A stretch of DNA of 37,830 nt from CAZZBK01 sp964652155 (GCA_964652155.1 CAZZBK010000043.1:1-37830); one strand, 5' to 3'; positions 24,693 through 35,200 are shown, counted from the stretch's first letter. Notes: generated by a model not told the origin, from the letters alone. A program made the numbers and translations.

Positions 24693-27176
24693 ATGCGTCG
24701 AATTTTTTGCATCGTGGTGTTGGTGGCCCCCCTGCTGACAGTCGTCACGGCAGCTTGGTGTGCCGAAGGCAAACGGCTCGCGCCGCTCCGGGAGCGATTT
24801 GCGGCTGAGGCGAACCCGCCCGTGGAGGCCGAGGTCCCCAACTTTCAACGCCACATTGTCCCCCTGCTGGGTCGACTGGGCTGCAACGGCCGTAGTTGCC
24901 ACGGTTCGTTCCAAGGACGCGGCGGCTTTCGGCTCTCGATGTTCGGCTACGATTTCGATCTGGACCACAAGGCCCTATTGGACGGCGATCCACCGCGCGT
25001 ACACACAAAATCACCGCTCAAGAGCCAGATTCTGCTCAAGCCCACCAACGCCGACGAGCACGGCGGAGGCAAACGTTTTGAACGCGACGGCTGGGAGTAT
25101 CGGGTCTTGCGCGCCTGGATCGATGCCGGAGCACCCCAGAATAGCCGCTCGGCCGGTCGCTTTGTGCGGCTCGATGTCACGCCCCGCGAATTGGACTTGA
25201 GTCGCGTTGGAGACCGGGCCGCGCTGCGAGCGATCGCCCATTGGTCGGATGGTACGGCGGAAGACGTGACCTGTTTGACGCGGTTTTCCACGAACGACGA
25301 AGCGACCGCGCGCGTGTCGCCCCACGGCGAGGTGCAAGCCACCGGGCGTGGTGATACCCATATCATCTGTTGCTACGATCGCGACGTGGTCTCGGTCCAA
25401 GTCACACTGAGCGTGACCGAGCACAGCGGAGAACGGTACCCCAACGTGGCCACCCCCACGCGGATTGATGAGTTGGTGGTGCAAAAATTGCGCAAGTTGG
25501 GCATCGTGCCATCGCCGCTCATTGACGACGCCGCGTTCTTGCGCCGCGTGAGTCTCGACATCACCGGCACGCTGCCGACACCGGCCGAGGTCCACGCGTT
25601 CCTTGCTGACACGTCGGCTCTCAAGCGGTCGAGCAAGGTCGACGAGTTGCTCGAGCGACCGGCTTATGCGGTGTGGTGGGCAAATAAACTCTGCGACCTC
25701 ACGGGCCTGAACGCGCCGTTGCAATTGGGGGGCACCGAGTTCGCCCAACCGACCGGCGATCAATGGCAAGCCTGGATGGAGCGCCGCCTGCGCGACAACA
25801 CGCCGTATGACAAGATCGTTGCGGGCTTGGTGCTGGCGACGAGTCGTCGAAGCGGCGAATCGTACGAAGACTATTCGCTGCGCATGAGCCAGTATGTTCG
25901 CAAGCAGAACCCGGTCGACTTTACCGACGAACCGACCATGCCCTGGTATTGGTATCGCAACAACCTCAACATGCCCGACGAGAAGGCGCTCGGCTTTGCC
26001 TATAGCTTTCTCGGCGTGCGACTCGATTGCGCCCAGTGCCACAAGCATCCGTTCGATGTCTGGACGCAGCAGGATTTTCAGCAGTTCACGGGCTGCTTCG
26101 AGCGGATACGCAGCGGAATTTCGCCCGAGTGCACGCCGGCGCACGACCAGCTCGTGGCCGACTTGGGCATTACCAAGACGACGACCGCGGCCGATCGACG
26201 CGGCCTGTACCGACGCCTCTCGGAGGCGGGCCAGCGCGCTCCGTGGCGCGAAGTGTACATCGCGCCGACCGCCGACGCGCCCGGCACAGGGAGACCGACG
26301 AACAAACCCAAGGAGTTCTCGCAGCTACCGCCCAAGCTGTTGGGGGGCGACGAGTTGCAAGTCGATGCCCAGAGCGATCCGCGCGTGCCGCTCATGGACT
26401 GGCTGCGCGATCCGAACAATCCGTACTTTGCCAAGGCCTGGGTGAATCGCACCTGGGCCATGTATTTCGGCCGCGGCATCGTCGACCCGCCCGACGACTT
26501 GAACCTGGCCAACCCGCCGAGCAACAAGGAGTTGCTGGATCATCTGGCCCGCGAGTTCATTGCGCAGCAGTTCGACATGAAGTGGCTGCATCGCACGATC
26601 ACGTCGAGCCGCACGTATCAGTTGTCGCGCGCGACCAACGCCACGAACCGCGAAGATGAGCACAACTTCAGCCGCGCCTTGGTGCGCCGATTGCCCGCCG
26701 AGGTTGCCGTCGACGCGCTGCTCCAGGCCACGGCCCACTCGAAGCGGCTGGAGACCGTGGTCTCTGATCTGCGTAACCGACGCATCGGCCTACAGCCGAC
26801 GGCCGATTTGTCGCGCACCGAGTACTCGCTGGCCGTGTTCGGCAAGCCGCTGCGGCTGGTGAACTGTGATTGCGAACGGGAGGCAGAACCGTCGTTGTTG
26901 CAGTCGATCTTCATGCGCAACGACAGCGATACGCTCGCGGCGATCCACCGTGCCGACGGCTGGATCAAAGAACTAGAGCAGCGTAAAAGTCCCGCGCCGC
27001 TCGACGCCGAGGCGTTGGTTCGCGAGGCGTATTTGCGCACCTTGAGCCGTGAACCGTTGCCTGCCGAGTTGACCCGCTCGCTCCAGCATGTGCGCGAGGC
27101 GGCGACTCTGTTCGAGGGGGTGAGCGACGTGCTTTGGGCGTTGCTCAATACGCAAGAGTTCATTACCAATCACTAG
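24693..27176 (+). CDS. PSCyt1-BIG2-DUF1549-DUF1553 cytochrome-like protein
   Basis: This 827-residue exported protein has a signal peptide (1-25). Domains: a planctomycete cytochrome c-like PSCyt1 region (about 50-150) with 'GCNGRSCHG' (C64, C69, H70), where the Cys pair is separated by four residues rather than two; a bacterial Ig-like (BIG2) domain (about 155-245, 'LDVTPRELDLSRVGDRAALRAIAHWSDGT', read as TPRELDLSRVGD and ATGRGDTHI); DUF1549/PSCyt2 (about 250-470, 'RIDELVVQKLRKLGI', 'RRVSLDITGTLPTPAEV') with CAQCH at 446-450; and DUF1553/PSD1 (about 560-827, 'VNRTWAMYFGRGIVDPPDDLN', 'LLNTQEFITNH'). It differs from the homologue at 1813 in having PSCyt1-BIG2 instead of LamG. It is followed by its DUF1501 partner. 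Confidence 0.93.
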   Translation: MRRIFCIVVLVAPLLTVVTAAWCAEGKRLAPLRERFAAEANPPVEAEVPNFQRHIVPLLGRLGCNGRSCHGSFQGRGGFRLSMFGYDFDLDHKALLDGDPPRVHTKSPLKSQILLKPTNADEHGGGKRFERDGWEYRVLRAWIDAGAPQNSRSAGRFVRLDVTPRELDLSRVGDRAALRAIAHWSDGTAEDVTCLTRFSTNDEATARVSPHGEVQATGRGDTHIICCYDRDVVSVQVTLSVTEHSGERYPNVATPTRIDELVVQKLRKLGIVPSPLIDDAAFLRRVSLDITGTLPTPAEVHAFLADTSALKRSSKVDELLERPAYAVWWANKLCDLTGLNAPLQLGGTEFAQPTGDQWQAWMERRLRDNTPYDKIVAGLVLATSRRSGESYEDYSLRMSQYVRKQNPVDFTDEPTMPWYWYRNNLNMPDEKALGFAYSFLGVRLDCAQCHKHPFDVWTQQDFQQFTGCFERIRSGISPECTPAHDQLVADLGITKTTTAADRRGLYRRLSEAGQRAPWREVYIAPTADAPGTGRPTNKPKEFSQLPPKLLGGDELQVDAQSDPRVPLMDWLRDPNNPYFAKAWVNRTWAMYFGRGIVDPPDDLNLANPPSNKELLDHLAREFIAQQFDMKWLHRTITSSRTYQLSRATNATNREDEHNFSRALVRRLPAEVAVDALLQATAHSKRLETVVSDLRNRRIGLQPTADLSRTEYSLAVFGKPLRLVNCDCEREAEPSLLQSIFMRNDSDTLAAIHRADGWIKELEQRKSPAPLDAEALVREAYLRTLSREPLPAELTRSLQHVREAATLFEGVSDVLWALLNTQEFITNH

Positions 27177-27197
27177 CAGAAGATGGGAGCACGCACC

Positions 27198-28475
27198 ATG
27201 ACACGACACACGCGCCGCGAGGCGTTGCGGCTGGGCATGCTCGGCTCTCTCGGGTTGTCGCTGGCCGACTATTTGTGTCTGGCCGCGCAAAGCGCGGCCA
27301 AGCCCCGTGCCGACAGCGTGATCTTTGTCATGCTGCAAGGGGGGCCCTCGCACCTCGACACTCTCGACATGAAGCCCGAGGCACCGAGCGAAGAGCGGGG
27401 CGAACTCAAGCCTATCGCCAGCGCGCTCCCCGGCGTACCAGTGTGCGAACTGCTCCCCAAGCTCGCCCAGGTGCTCGACCGCTTCACGCTGCTGCGTGGC
27501 ATCAGTCACTCGACCGGCGATCATCCCAAGGCCTGCGAGTACATTTACACCGGCAATCGCCCCACCCCGGCGCTCGTGCATCCGGCGATGGGCTGCGTGG
27601 CCAGTCTGGAGCGACCCGCCCCTTCGGATCTACCGGGCTTTGTGGCGGTCCCCACGACCGATATGAACCCCGGCTACCTCGGCGTATCGCAGTCGGCGTT
27701 CAAGACCACGACGATCCCCAAGGCGGGAAAGCCCTTCGAGGTTCGCGGGCTATCGCTGGCCCAAGGGGTCACGATCGACAAGATCAAGCAGCGCGAGGCC
27801 TTGTTGGCCGACCTGAACCGGACGTTCCGCGAAGTCGAGACGAACAGCGCGCTGGTCGACGGCCTCGATCGATTTGGCCAGCAGGCGCAAGAGATGATTC
27901 TGGCGCAAAAGGCCCGGCTGGCTTTCGATATTTCGCTCGAGTCCCCCCATATCGTCAAGCTGTTTGGGACCGATGACGGCAGCCAGAGCATGTTGCTCGC
28001 CAGCCGCTTGGTCGAGCATGGGGTGCGTTTCGTGACCGTCACGTTGCCCCGTTGGGACTCGCATCTCGAGATCTTCAAGAACATGCGTAACGATTTGTGT
28101 CCGCCGCTGGACAATGGCCTGTCGGGCTTGATCTTGGCGCTCGAAGCCAAGGGACTACTCGACCGCACGCTGGTCGTCGCCACGGGCGAGTTCGGCCGCA
28201 CGCCGACGATCAACAAGAACGCCGGACGTGACCACTGGCCGCGCGCCATGTGGACGCTGCTCTCTGGCGCGGGGGTCAAGCGAGCCAATCTGATTGGTGC
28301 AACCGACCCTAAGGGGCATGGCCCCACGGACGACACCAAGATGAAGCCCGACGACCTGACGGCGACCATCTACCACGCGTTGGGCATCGACCCGCGCAAG
28401 GAATATCACACCCGCACCGGACGCCCGGTGATTCTGGTGCCCGAAGGAAACGTGATCGACGGCGTGTTCGCGTAG
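27198..28475 (+). CDS. DUF1501 family exported protein (Tat-type signal)
   Basis: This 425-residue protein is 21 nt downstream of the DUF1549/DUF1553 gene. ATG 27198 is favoured over ATG 27183 because GGGAG lies 8 nt upstream of it. The leader has the twin-arginine pattern (TRREALRLGMLGSLGLSLADYL). DUF1501 motifs: 'SVIFVMLQGGPSHLDTLDMKP', 'LLRGISHSTGDHPKACEYIYTG', 'VTVTLPRWDSHLEIFKNM', 'VVATGEFGRTPTINKNAGRDHWP' (the common GRDH form, unlike the paralogue at 5217) and 'DLTATIYHALGIDPRKEYHTRTGRPV'. The fold is alkaline-phosphatase-like with likely metal ligands in these motifs. The substrate is unknown. It is expected to act in the periplasm with the preceding gene product. Confidence 0.92.
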   Translation: MTRHTRREALRLGMLGSLGLSLADYLCLAAQSAAKPRADSVIFVMLQGGPSHLDTLDMKPEAPSEERGELKPIASALPGVPVCELLPKLAQVLDRFTLLRGISHSTGDHPKACEYIYTGNRPTPALVHPAMGCVASLERPAPSDLPGFVAVPTTDMNPGYLGVSQSAFKTTTIPKAGKPFEVRGLSLAQGVTIDKIKQREALLADLNRTFREVETNSALVDGLDRFGQQAQEMILAQKARLAFDISLESPHIVKLFGTDDGSQSMLLASRLVEHGVRFVTVTLPRWDSHLEIFKNMRNDLCPPLDNGLSGLILALEAKGLLDRTLVVATGEFGRTPTINKNAGRDHWPRAMWTLLSGAGVKRANLIGATDPKGHGPTDDTKMKPDDLTATIYHALGIDPRKEYHTRTGRPVILVPEGNVIDGVFA

Positions 28476-28505
28476 TGCGCCACGTCTTATTGCTCGTCGC
28501 CCCCT

Positions 28506-29783
28506 CTATTTCTTCACCGTCGAGCCGAGGGCGAAGAGCTTGGATTTCGTGCGGAAGTAGATTGTGCCGTTGGCCACGGCCGGCGTGGCGCTCGTTCCCT
28601 CGCCGAGCGAGACCTTGCCCAGTTCTTTGAACTCCCGCGCGGCGGCGATGACGTGCACCTCGCCATCGTCCGAGACGCAATAGATTTTTCCGTCGACGCT
28701 GATCGGGGACGACGAAAAGTTGCCGCTGGCGCGATTCTGCCAGAGGGTCTGGCCGGTCAGGGCATCGGCACAATGCACGATCCCCGCGTCGGTCCACATG
28801 AAGAGCAAGCCGTTGACGACCAGCCCGCAGGGCATGTGATTCACGTTGCGCTCGACGCGGAACACCTGCTCGACCGCGTCGGTGCCTGGCTTGCCCGTGG
28901 GGCGCATGGCGACCATGAATTTCTTGCCGCCGACGAAACCGCAGTTGCCGTAGACCAGGTTGCCGGCGACGAACGGTGAGCCGATCGAGCGTTTGTCTTC
29001 GCTGTCGGTGCGATCGAAGGCCTCGTCACGCTCCCAGAGAATTTTGCCTGTTTGCGGGTCGACGGCCGTGAAGCCGTGTTTCCAGCTGGTGAAGATGATC
29101 ATTTTCTGGCCATTCACGGCGAACTCGCAGGGGGTCGAGTACGAGGCGCGGATCACCTCGCGGGGCGTGCTCCAGCGCAGCTTGCCGGTCGCCGCGTCGA
29201 CGCCGAGCATGCGGCTGTCCCCTTCGTGATTCAAGTTGAGCGCGACGACGCCGTCGATCACGGCGGGCGAAATACCCCCGCCGTGACCGCTCTTGTAAGG
29301 GCCGACATCATACGACCAGCGTTCGTTGCCCGCATGATCGTAGGCCACGAGCTGCGAGCCTTCGCGCGATTGCCAGAAGGCGTACACCCGCTCGGCGTCG
29401 ACGGCCGGAGTGTTCGTGGCATACGTGTTTTGACGGTGCTTCTTCTCTTTCGTGAACGACACGATGCGCGACCAGAGCAGCTTGCCGTTTTGAGTCGAGT
29501 AGCACAGCAGCGAACGGGTCAGTTTCGCGTCGTTGGCCGCGGTGACGAACAGCTTGTCGTCCCAGATGACGGGGGACGATACTCCCTCGCCGGGCAACTC
29601 GACCGTCCAGCGATAGTTGCTGGTGGTCCAGGTGCTGGGGAAGCCTTTCTCGCTGCTGATGCCCGAGCCGTTCGGACCCCGAAAGCGGTTCCACTGCGCC
29701 TCGGCCCCCCAAGTCAATTGGCTATTGGCTGTCGCAATGCAGAACCATATCAGCAATAAACTTCGATTCAGGGTGTTCAGCAT
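28506..29783 (-). CDS. PQQ-like beta-propeller exported protein
   Basis: This 425-residue protein starts at ATG 29783, with a signal peptide (NRSLLLIWFCIATANSQLTWGAEA). The opening 'WNRFRGPNGSGISSEKGFP' and repeated blade motifs ('LLCYSTQNGKLLWSRI', 'LVAYDHAGNERWSYDV', 'MLGVDAATGKLRWSTP', 'FTAVDPQTGKILWERD', 'VHCADALTGQTLWQNR', 'VHVIAAAREFKELGKVSLGEG') mark an outer-membrane-assembly-like or PQQ-repeat propeller common in planctomycetes. There is no evident dehydrogenase active site. It converges on the DUF1501 gene (30 nt between stops) and diverges from the beta-helix gene. It equals the length of the propeller at 19489-20766. Confidence 0.88.
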   Translation of the reverse strand: MLNTLNRSLLLIWFCIATANSQLTWGAEAQWNRFRGPNGSGISSEKGFPSTWTTSNYRWTVELPGEGVSSPVIWDDKLFVTAANDAKLTRSLLCYSTQNGKLLWSRIVSFTKEKKHRQNTYATNTPAVDAERVYAFWQSREGSQLVAYDHAGNERWSYDVGPYKSGHGGGISPAVIDGVVALNLNHEGDSRMLGVDAATGKLRWSTPREVIRASYSTPCEFAVNGQKMIIFTSWKHGFTAVDPQTGKILWERDEAFDRTDSEDKRSIGSPFVAGNLVYGNCGFVGGKKFMVAMRPTGKPGTDAVEQVFRVERNVNHMPCGLVVNGLLFMWTDAGIVHCADALTGQTLWQNRASGNFSSSPISVDGKIYCVSDDGEVHVIAAAREFKELGKVSLGEGTSATPAVANGTIYFRTKSKLFALGSTVKK

Positions 29784-29958
29784 GATTCTTGGCTCGACGT
29801 TGGGGGTATTCAGGTCGGTGATGATAGGCAGTCGTCTACCCACGGTTCCTGCAATCATCGTCGGAAATTGCCTGCTCGGCAACACACGTTCGGTTAAGAT
29901 ATTTTGGCTTACAGCAAGCTTCCACCCGATCGCTCCTTTCTTTAGCGAGCCCCTGACC

Positions 29959-32016
29959 GTGACCAACATTGCTCGTCGACTGCGCGTGCGGTTCTTAACC
30001 GCTTTTGTAATTGGATTTATTCCCAGCTTCATGGCCGCGGCTGAATATCAATCCCATCCGCCCACACGTTCCACCCCCAGCGTGCCTCAACGCACGTTGG
30101 CTGACGGCAATAAGGTATATGTCGATGCGAACCAAGGGGATGACCGGCAAGCTGGTGGCGAGCAGACACCTTGGAAGACCTTGCGCCACGCGCTGCGTCA
30201 ACTCGAGCCGGGCGATACGCTCTACTTGCGTGCAGGCGTCTATTACGAGCATCCGTCGCTGACCCGTTCGGGCACGGCCGAGGCACCGATCACAATCAGT
30301 GCTTATCCGGGCGAAAAGGTCGTGATCGACGGTGGACATCGCGAGTTTTATGAACAGCCCGCCACGAGTTGGCAGCCCTACGCCGACGGTGCCCCGGGCG
30401 AGTATGTCTCGACGCGCACTTATCACGACGCGGACGAACGGCGCGTGCCGGATCAATTTCTTCCCGGCTCTTGGGAGCCGCTGTGGGGCATCGAGGAACT
30501 GCGTCCGCTCGCGCTGGGGCATTTTGCCGACTCGCTCTTGCCCTTGCACGGCTACCGGACCGAGACCGACCTGCGCGCCACGAACGAGTTTTGGCCCGAG
30601 ACGAAAAAAGACTACGCGGTGGGCGTGTACTGCGGGCCAGGCATGTGGTTCAACCGTAAAACCGGGCGCGTGCATATTCGCCTGGCGCACAACACGCTGC
30701 CCGGGCTCGGCGACCGTGCGTATCGCGGCGAGACCGACCCACGCAAGCTGCCGCTGATCGTGGCGCTTGGCTTTGGTGATGATGTGCTGCGTATCAGTGG
30801 CATCAAGCATGTCCGAGTGCGCGATCTGACCTTGCGCGGCGCAACTGGCAGCCCGATGATTCATGTCTACGGCTCTCAGCAAATCGAACTGGATCAATTG
30901 ACCGTTTACGGCGGTTTTCCAGCGCTGCTCGTCAATGCGTCACAAGACATTCACCTGCGGCACTCGGCCTTTCGCGGTTTGGCGGCTCCCTGGACAGGGC
31001 GTGCCCACATGAAGTACCGGGGTTCGGCCTCGTACCAAATCGTGCTGCGAAACAATCAGCCCACGAACGAGAATATCGAAATCGCCTGGTGTGAGTTCAC
31101 CGACGATCACGACTTCGCCTTTGTACGCTTCGTGAAGAATTTCCAATTCCATCACAACTACGTCGACAACTTCAACGACGATGGTTTTGAATGCGGCCCG
31201 AAGCTACGCAACCATACGATGTACATTTATCAGAACCGCATCGGCAATTGCCTCGGCGTCTTCACGCAGCACGAGTTCGACAAGGACGACTCGCCCGTGG
31301 ATCACAATCCCGATGCAGGCGCGTTCATCTACCGGAACATCATCGACACACGTCACGGTGTGGCTTATCACCTGCCTCAGATCGCCGACCCGTCGGGCTC
31401 GTTTCTCCACGCGTCCGGCGCGCTGGTCAGCGACCACGGCAGCCCGACTTGGCCGGTGATCAAGTTCTATCACAATACCGTGGTCCGCTCCGAGGCGGTG
31501 CAGCGCGATAACTTCTTGTTCGGCTTGGCCACGAATGGAATGCGCAACACGGAGCGCGATGTATTCAACAACATCTTTGTGCAACTCGATCGTGTACCCG
31601 GCGCCAATTTTATTGCCGTGAGCAAGGCCGAGCGTTTGCGTGAAGGGGGGAATCTGCTGTGGGGCGTGAATGCTGCCGAGGTCGCGGCCCAGCCGTTTGC
31701 CAAGTTCCGCGGCTCCGCGTTGTTCCAGCAGAGCCAAGCGATGTACTCTCCCGGCTGGACCAGCGAAGATCGCTTCGCAAACCCGAATTTTGCGAGGCTC
31801 ACGGCCGACCCCGCCGAGCCGTTCGATTTGCGGCTGACCCCGAAGAGTCCGGCGATTGCGGCCGGTCGGCCGCTCACGAAGAACTGGCCCGATCCGTTGC
31901 CTGCCGCAGATGGCGCTGAGCCCGACATCGGCGCATTGCCCGCGGGCGTTGAGCCCTGGCGTGTGGGTGTCAACGGCCGCATGAGCATGATGGGCACGCT
32001 CGTGTCAGGCCCGTAA
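29959..32016 (+). CDS. Secreted right-handed parallel beta-helix protein (DUF1565-like)
   Basis: This protein of about 685 residues starts at GTG 29959, giving a signal peptide (RRLRVRFLTAFVIGFIPSFMAAAE); no strong ribosome-binding site is visible, so the start is tentative. The frame is open further upstream but there it overlaps the divergent propeller gene. Residues about 55-110 carry the DUF1565/pectate-lyase-like opening 'VYVDANQGDDRQAGG..TPWKTLRHALRQLEPGDTLYLRAGVY'. The rest has short beta-helix rungs ('HVRVRDLTLRGATGSPMIHVYGS', 'NFQFHHNYVDNFNDDGFEC', 'FYHNTVVRSEAV'). Family members bind or cleave polysaccharides. No catalytic residues of a known lyase or hydrolase can be named. The 175 nt to the divergent propeller gene should contain both promoters. 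Confidence 0.82.
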   Translation: MTNIARRLRVRFLTAFVIGFIPSFMAAAEYQSHPPTRSTPSVPQRTLADGNKVYVDANQGDDRQAGGEQTPWKTLRHALRQLEPGDTLYLRAGVYYEHPSLTRSGTAEAPITISAYPGEKVVIDGGHREFYEQPATSWQPYADGAPGEYVSTRTYHDADERRVPDQFLPGSWEPLWGIEELRPLALGHFADSLLPLHGYRTETDLRATNEFWPETKKDYAVGVYCGPGMWFNRKTGRVHIRLAHNTLPGLGDRAYRGETDPRKLPLIVALGFGDDVLRISGIKHVRVRDLTLRGATGSPMIHVYGSQQIELDQLTVYGGFPALLVNASQDIHLRHSAFRGLAAPWTGRAHMKYRGSASYQIVLRNNQPTNENIEIAWCEFTDDHDFAFVRFVKNFQFHHNYVDNFNDDGFECGPKLRNHTMYIYQNRIGNCLGVFTQHEFDKDDSPVDHNPDAGAFIYRNIIDTRHGVAYHLPQIADPSGSFLHASGALVSDHGSPTWPVIKFYHNTVVRSEAVQRDNFLFGLATNGMRNTERDVFNNIFVQLDRVPGANFIAVSKAERLREGGNLLWGVNAAEVAAQPFAKFRGSALFQQSQAMYSPGWTSEDRFANPNFARLTADPAEPFDLRLTPKSPAIAAGRPLTKNWPDPLPAADGAEPDIGALPAGVEPWRVGVNGRMSMMGTLVSGP

Positions 32017-32220
32017 CGCTCAACCTGCCCACCGTCTTTCGACAAAGTTAGCCCGTGAGCGGAATATTCCTAAAAAACTGCATAAATGACCAGTTTGTGG
32101 TAACTAACACGCCCCGGAGTGGGTAGTTTAGTGAAAATGCACATGGCGGCTCGTCCAACTGTCGCTTGGGCTCTCAAACGGTGGCCGCCTCCGCTTCAAC
32201 TAGGGTCTAGGTGATCGAAC
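32017..32220 (+). promoter_or_regulatory. Upstream region of the giant repeat gene, with ribosome-binding site
   Basis: This 204-nt non-coding gap is AT-richer than its surroundings. It contains a perfect 10-bp palindrome ggaatattcc (32061-32070) followed by an A-rich stretch. AGGTGA lies about 8 nt before ATG 32221 and is a good ribosome-binding site, fixing the start. I could not assign -35/-10 boxes with confidence. Confidence 0.45.
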
Positions 32221-35200
32221 ATGTTGTCTTTTTGTGGTGTCTACGCGCGGCGATTACGTCAGTGGTGCAGCGGCAGCGCGACGCGCAAGCTCACACGCAC
32301 CCCCTCGATCGCGCGTCGTCGGCCATTGCGGCTTCAACCGCTCGAATCACGCTGCATGTTGGCCATCACCCCCGAGTTGGTGCGCGATATCAATCTCGTC
32401 ACGGGTACCAACGGAAGTTCCACTCCCAACAATTATGTCGATGTCGGTGGCACGGTGTACTTTAGTGCCAACACAATCACAGAAGGCAACGAACTCTGGA
32501 AAACCGACGGCACAAGCGCAGGGACCGTTCTCGTCCGGGATATTAATCCCGGCGTTAGCAATGCTGGCCTGCTGTATCTCACGAACGTGAACGGGACGTT
32601 GTATTTCACTGCCAATGATGGGAGCAGCGGTTATGAGTTGTGGAAGAGCGACGGCAGCAGCGCGGGGACCGTCCTCGTCCGGGATATCCGTAGCGGAAAT
32701 AGCGATGGTATCCCGCTGTTTTTCGCGAACGTGAACGGGACGTTGTTTTTCCAGGCCAATGACGGGACCACTGGTGTCGAACTCTGGAAGAGCGACGGCA
32801 CGAGCGCGGGGACCGTCCTCGTCCGGGATATCAACCCCGGCGCTAGCATTTCCGACCCGTTCAATTTCACGAACGTAAATGGGACGTTGTATTTTAGTGC
32901 CAATGACGGGACCACTGGTGTCGAACTTTGGAAAAGCGATGGCACGAGCGCGGGGACCGTCCTGGTGCGCGACATCAACCCGGGTGGTGGCTATGCCTAC
33001 CCGAATTCTTTGACGAACGTGAACGGGACGTTGTATTTCCAGGCCAATGACGGGACCAACGGCTACGAACTCTGGAAAAGCGACGGCAGCAGCGCGGGGA
33101 CCGTCCTTGTTCGGGATATCAACCCCGGCACGAGCAGTGCTAACCTGAATTCTTTGACGAACGTGAACGGGACGTTGTATTTCCGGGCCAACGATGCGAC
33201 CAACGGCAACGAACTCTGGAAAAGCGACGGCAGCAGCGCGGGGACCGTCCTTGTTCGGGATATCAACCCCGGCACGAGCAGTGCTAACCCCTTTGATCTC
33301 ACAAACTTGAACGGGACGTTGTATTTCATTGCCAATGACGGGATCCATGAATTAGAACTCTGGACGAGCGACGGCACGAGCGCGGGGACCGTCATCGTCC
33401 GGGATATCATTCCCGGCAATATTAACGCTAGCCCGTTGAATCTCAGAAACGTGAACGGGACGTTGTATTTTAATGCCAATGACGGGACCACTGGTATCGA
33501 ACTCTGGACGAGCGACGGCACGAGCGCTGGGACCGTCCTTGTCCGGGATATCCAGGCCGGTGCTAGTAGTGCCAGCCCGGGTTATTTGACGAATGTGAAT
33601 GGGACGTTGTATTTCCGGGTCAATGATGGGAGCAGCGGTACTGAGTTGTGGAAGAGCGACGGCAGCAGCGTGGGGACGCTTCTGGTGCGGGACATCAACC
33701 CGGGTGGTGACAATGCTTTCCCGAGTTCTTTGACGAACGTGAACGGGACGTTGTATTTCCGGGCCAGTGATGGGAGCAGCGGTACTGAGTTGTGGAAGAG
33801 CGACGGCAGCAGCGCGGGGACCGTCCTGGTGCGCGACATCCGCCCGGGAACGAGCAGCGCTAGCCCGCGTTATTTGACGAACGTGAACGGGACGTTGTAT
33901 TTCCAGGCCAATGACGGCACGAATGGCACCGAGTTGTGGAAGAGCGACGGCACGAGCGCGGGGACCGTCCTGGTGCGCGACATCCGCCCGGGCACGAGCA
34001 GTGCTAGCCCGAATTTTTTGACGAACGTGAACGGGACGTTGTATTTCACTGCCACCGATGGGAGCAGCGGTGTTGAGTTGTGGAAGAGCGACGGCACGAG
34101 CGCGGGGACCGTCCTGGTGCGCGACATCAACCCGGGAACTGACGGTGCAAGCCTGGATTCTTTGACGAACGTGAACGGGACGTTGTATTTCCAGGCCACG
34201 GATGGGAGCAGCGGTTATGAGTTGTGGAAGAGCGACGGCACCAGCGCGGGGACCGTCCTGGTGCGGGACATCAACCCGGGTGCTAACGATGCTTACCCGA
34301 ATTCTTTGACGAACGTGAACGGGACGTTGTATTTCCAGGCCGACGATGGGACCAGCGGTTATGAGTTGTGGAAGAGCGACGGCAGCAGCGCGGGGACCGT
34401 CCTGGTCCGCGACATCAACCCGGGCACGATTAATGCCAGCCCGAATTTTTTGACGAACGTGAACGGGACGCTGTATTTCCGGGCCGACGATGGGACCAGC
34501 GGTATTGAGTTGTGGATGAGCGACGGCAGCAGCGCGGGGACCGTCCAGGTGCGCGACTTGAATGCCGGCTCGACAGGCTCGCTGCCGAGTTCGCTCACCA
34601 ACGTCAACGGCCTGTTGTTGTTCGCCGCCAGCGATGGCGGCACCGGCATCGAGGTCTGGTCGACCGATGGCACCAGCGTCGGAACCGTGCGCGTCAGTGA
34701 TATCAATCCCGGCGCGAGAAGCTCAAATCCAGGCAATCTGTTCAACTTCAACGGCACACTCTACTTCAGTGCCGACAACGGCACGGGTACCGAACTCTGG
34801 AAGGCGAGCGACGCGCCAAGCACCTTCGGCGGCGGCACGGTCGATGTCTCAGGCTCGACGGCCACCGTCACCGGCACCAGCGGTGGCGACAACTTCAAGA
34901 TGATCTACGACTCGGCCTCCGCCTTCCGCTTCTTCATCAACAACGTCCTCGTCCCCGCGAGTGAATTCACCGGTGCCACCAATGTCGTCGTCGTCGGCAA
35001 CAGCGGCAGCGACCAACTGGAAATCTATAGTCACAGCGGCACCACCGATCACGCCGATATCTCCCCGCACGCCGTCAATTGGAACAGCACCAACATCGAC
35101 CTCACGTCGAACACGATGGATTTCATTTACGCCTTTGGTCAAAGCGCCGACTCGACCAGCTTCTACGATGGCGCGGGGGATGACACGTTCATCGGCCTGT

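Noticed and set aside
25011..26144. 377-codon minus-strand frame
   Set aside because: It is the antisense shadow of the PSCyt1-DUF1549 gene, with no recognisable domain.
29617..29958. Upstream extension of the beta-helix gene
   Set aside because: It overlaps the divergent propeller gene's coding start and lacks a beta-helix or signal motif; GTG 29959 gives a signal peptide.
32347..33348. 333-codon minus-strand frame with its own 48-residue repeats (PVIGLEIQRPVHV)
   Set aside because: The repetition is inherited from the 144-bp array of the plus-strand ELWxxDGT gene. The sense strand gives the known motif and a good start site.
32434..34737. Possible CRISPR array, because of regular repeats
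   Set aside because: The period is 144 bp and continuous, without short palindromic repeats and unique spacers, and it is in frame within one gene with no cas genes nearby.
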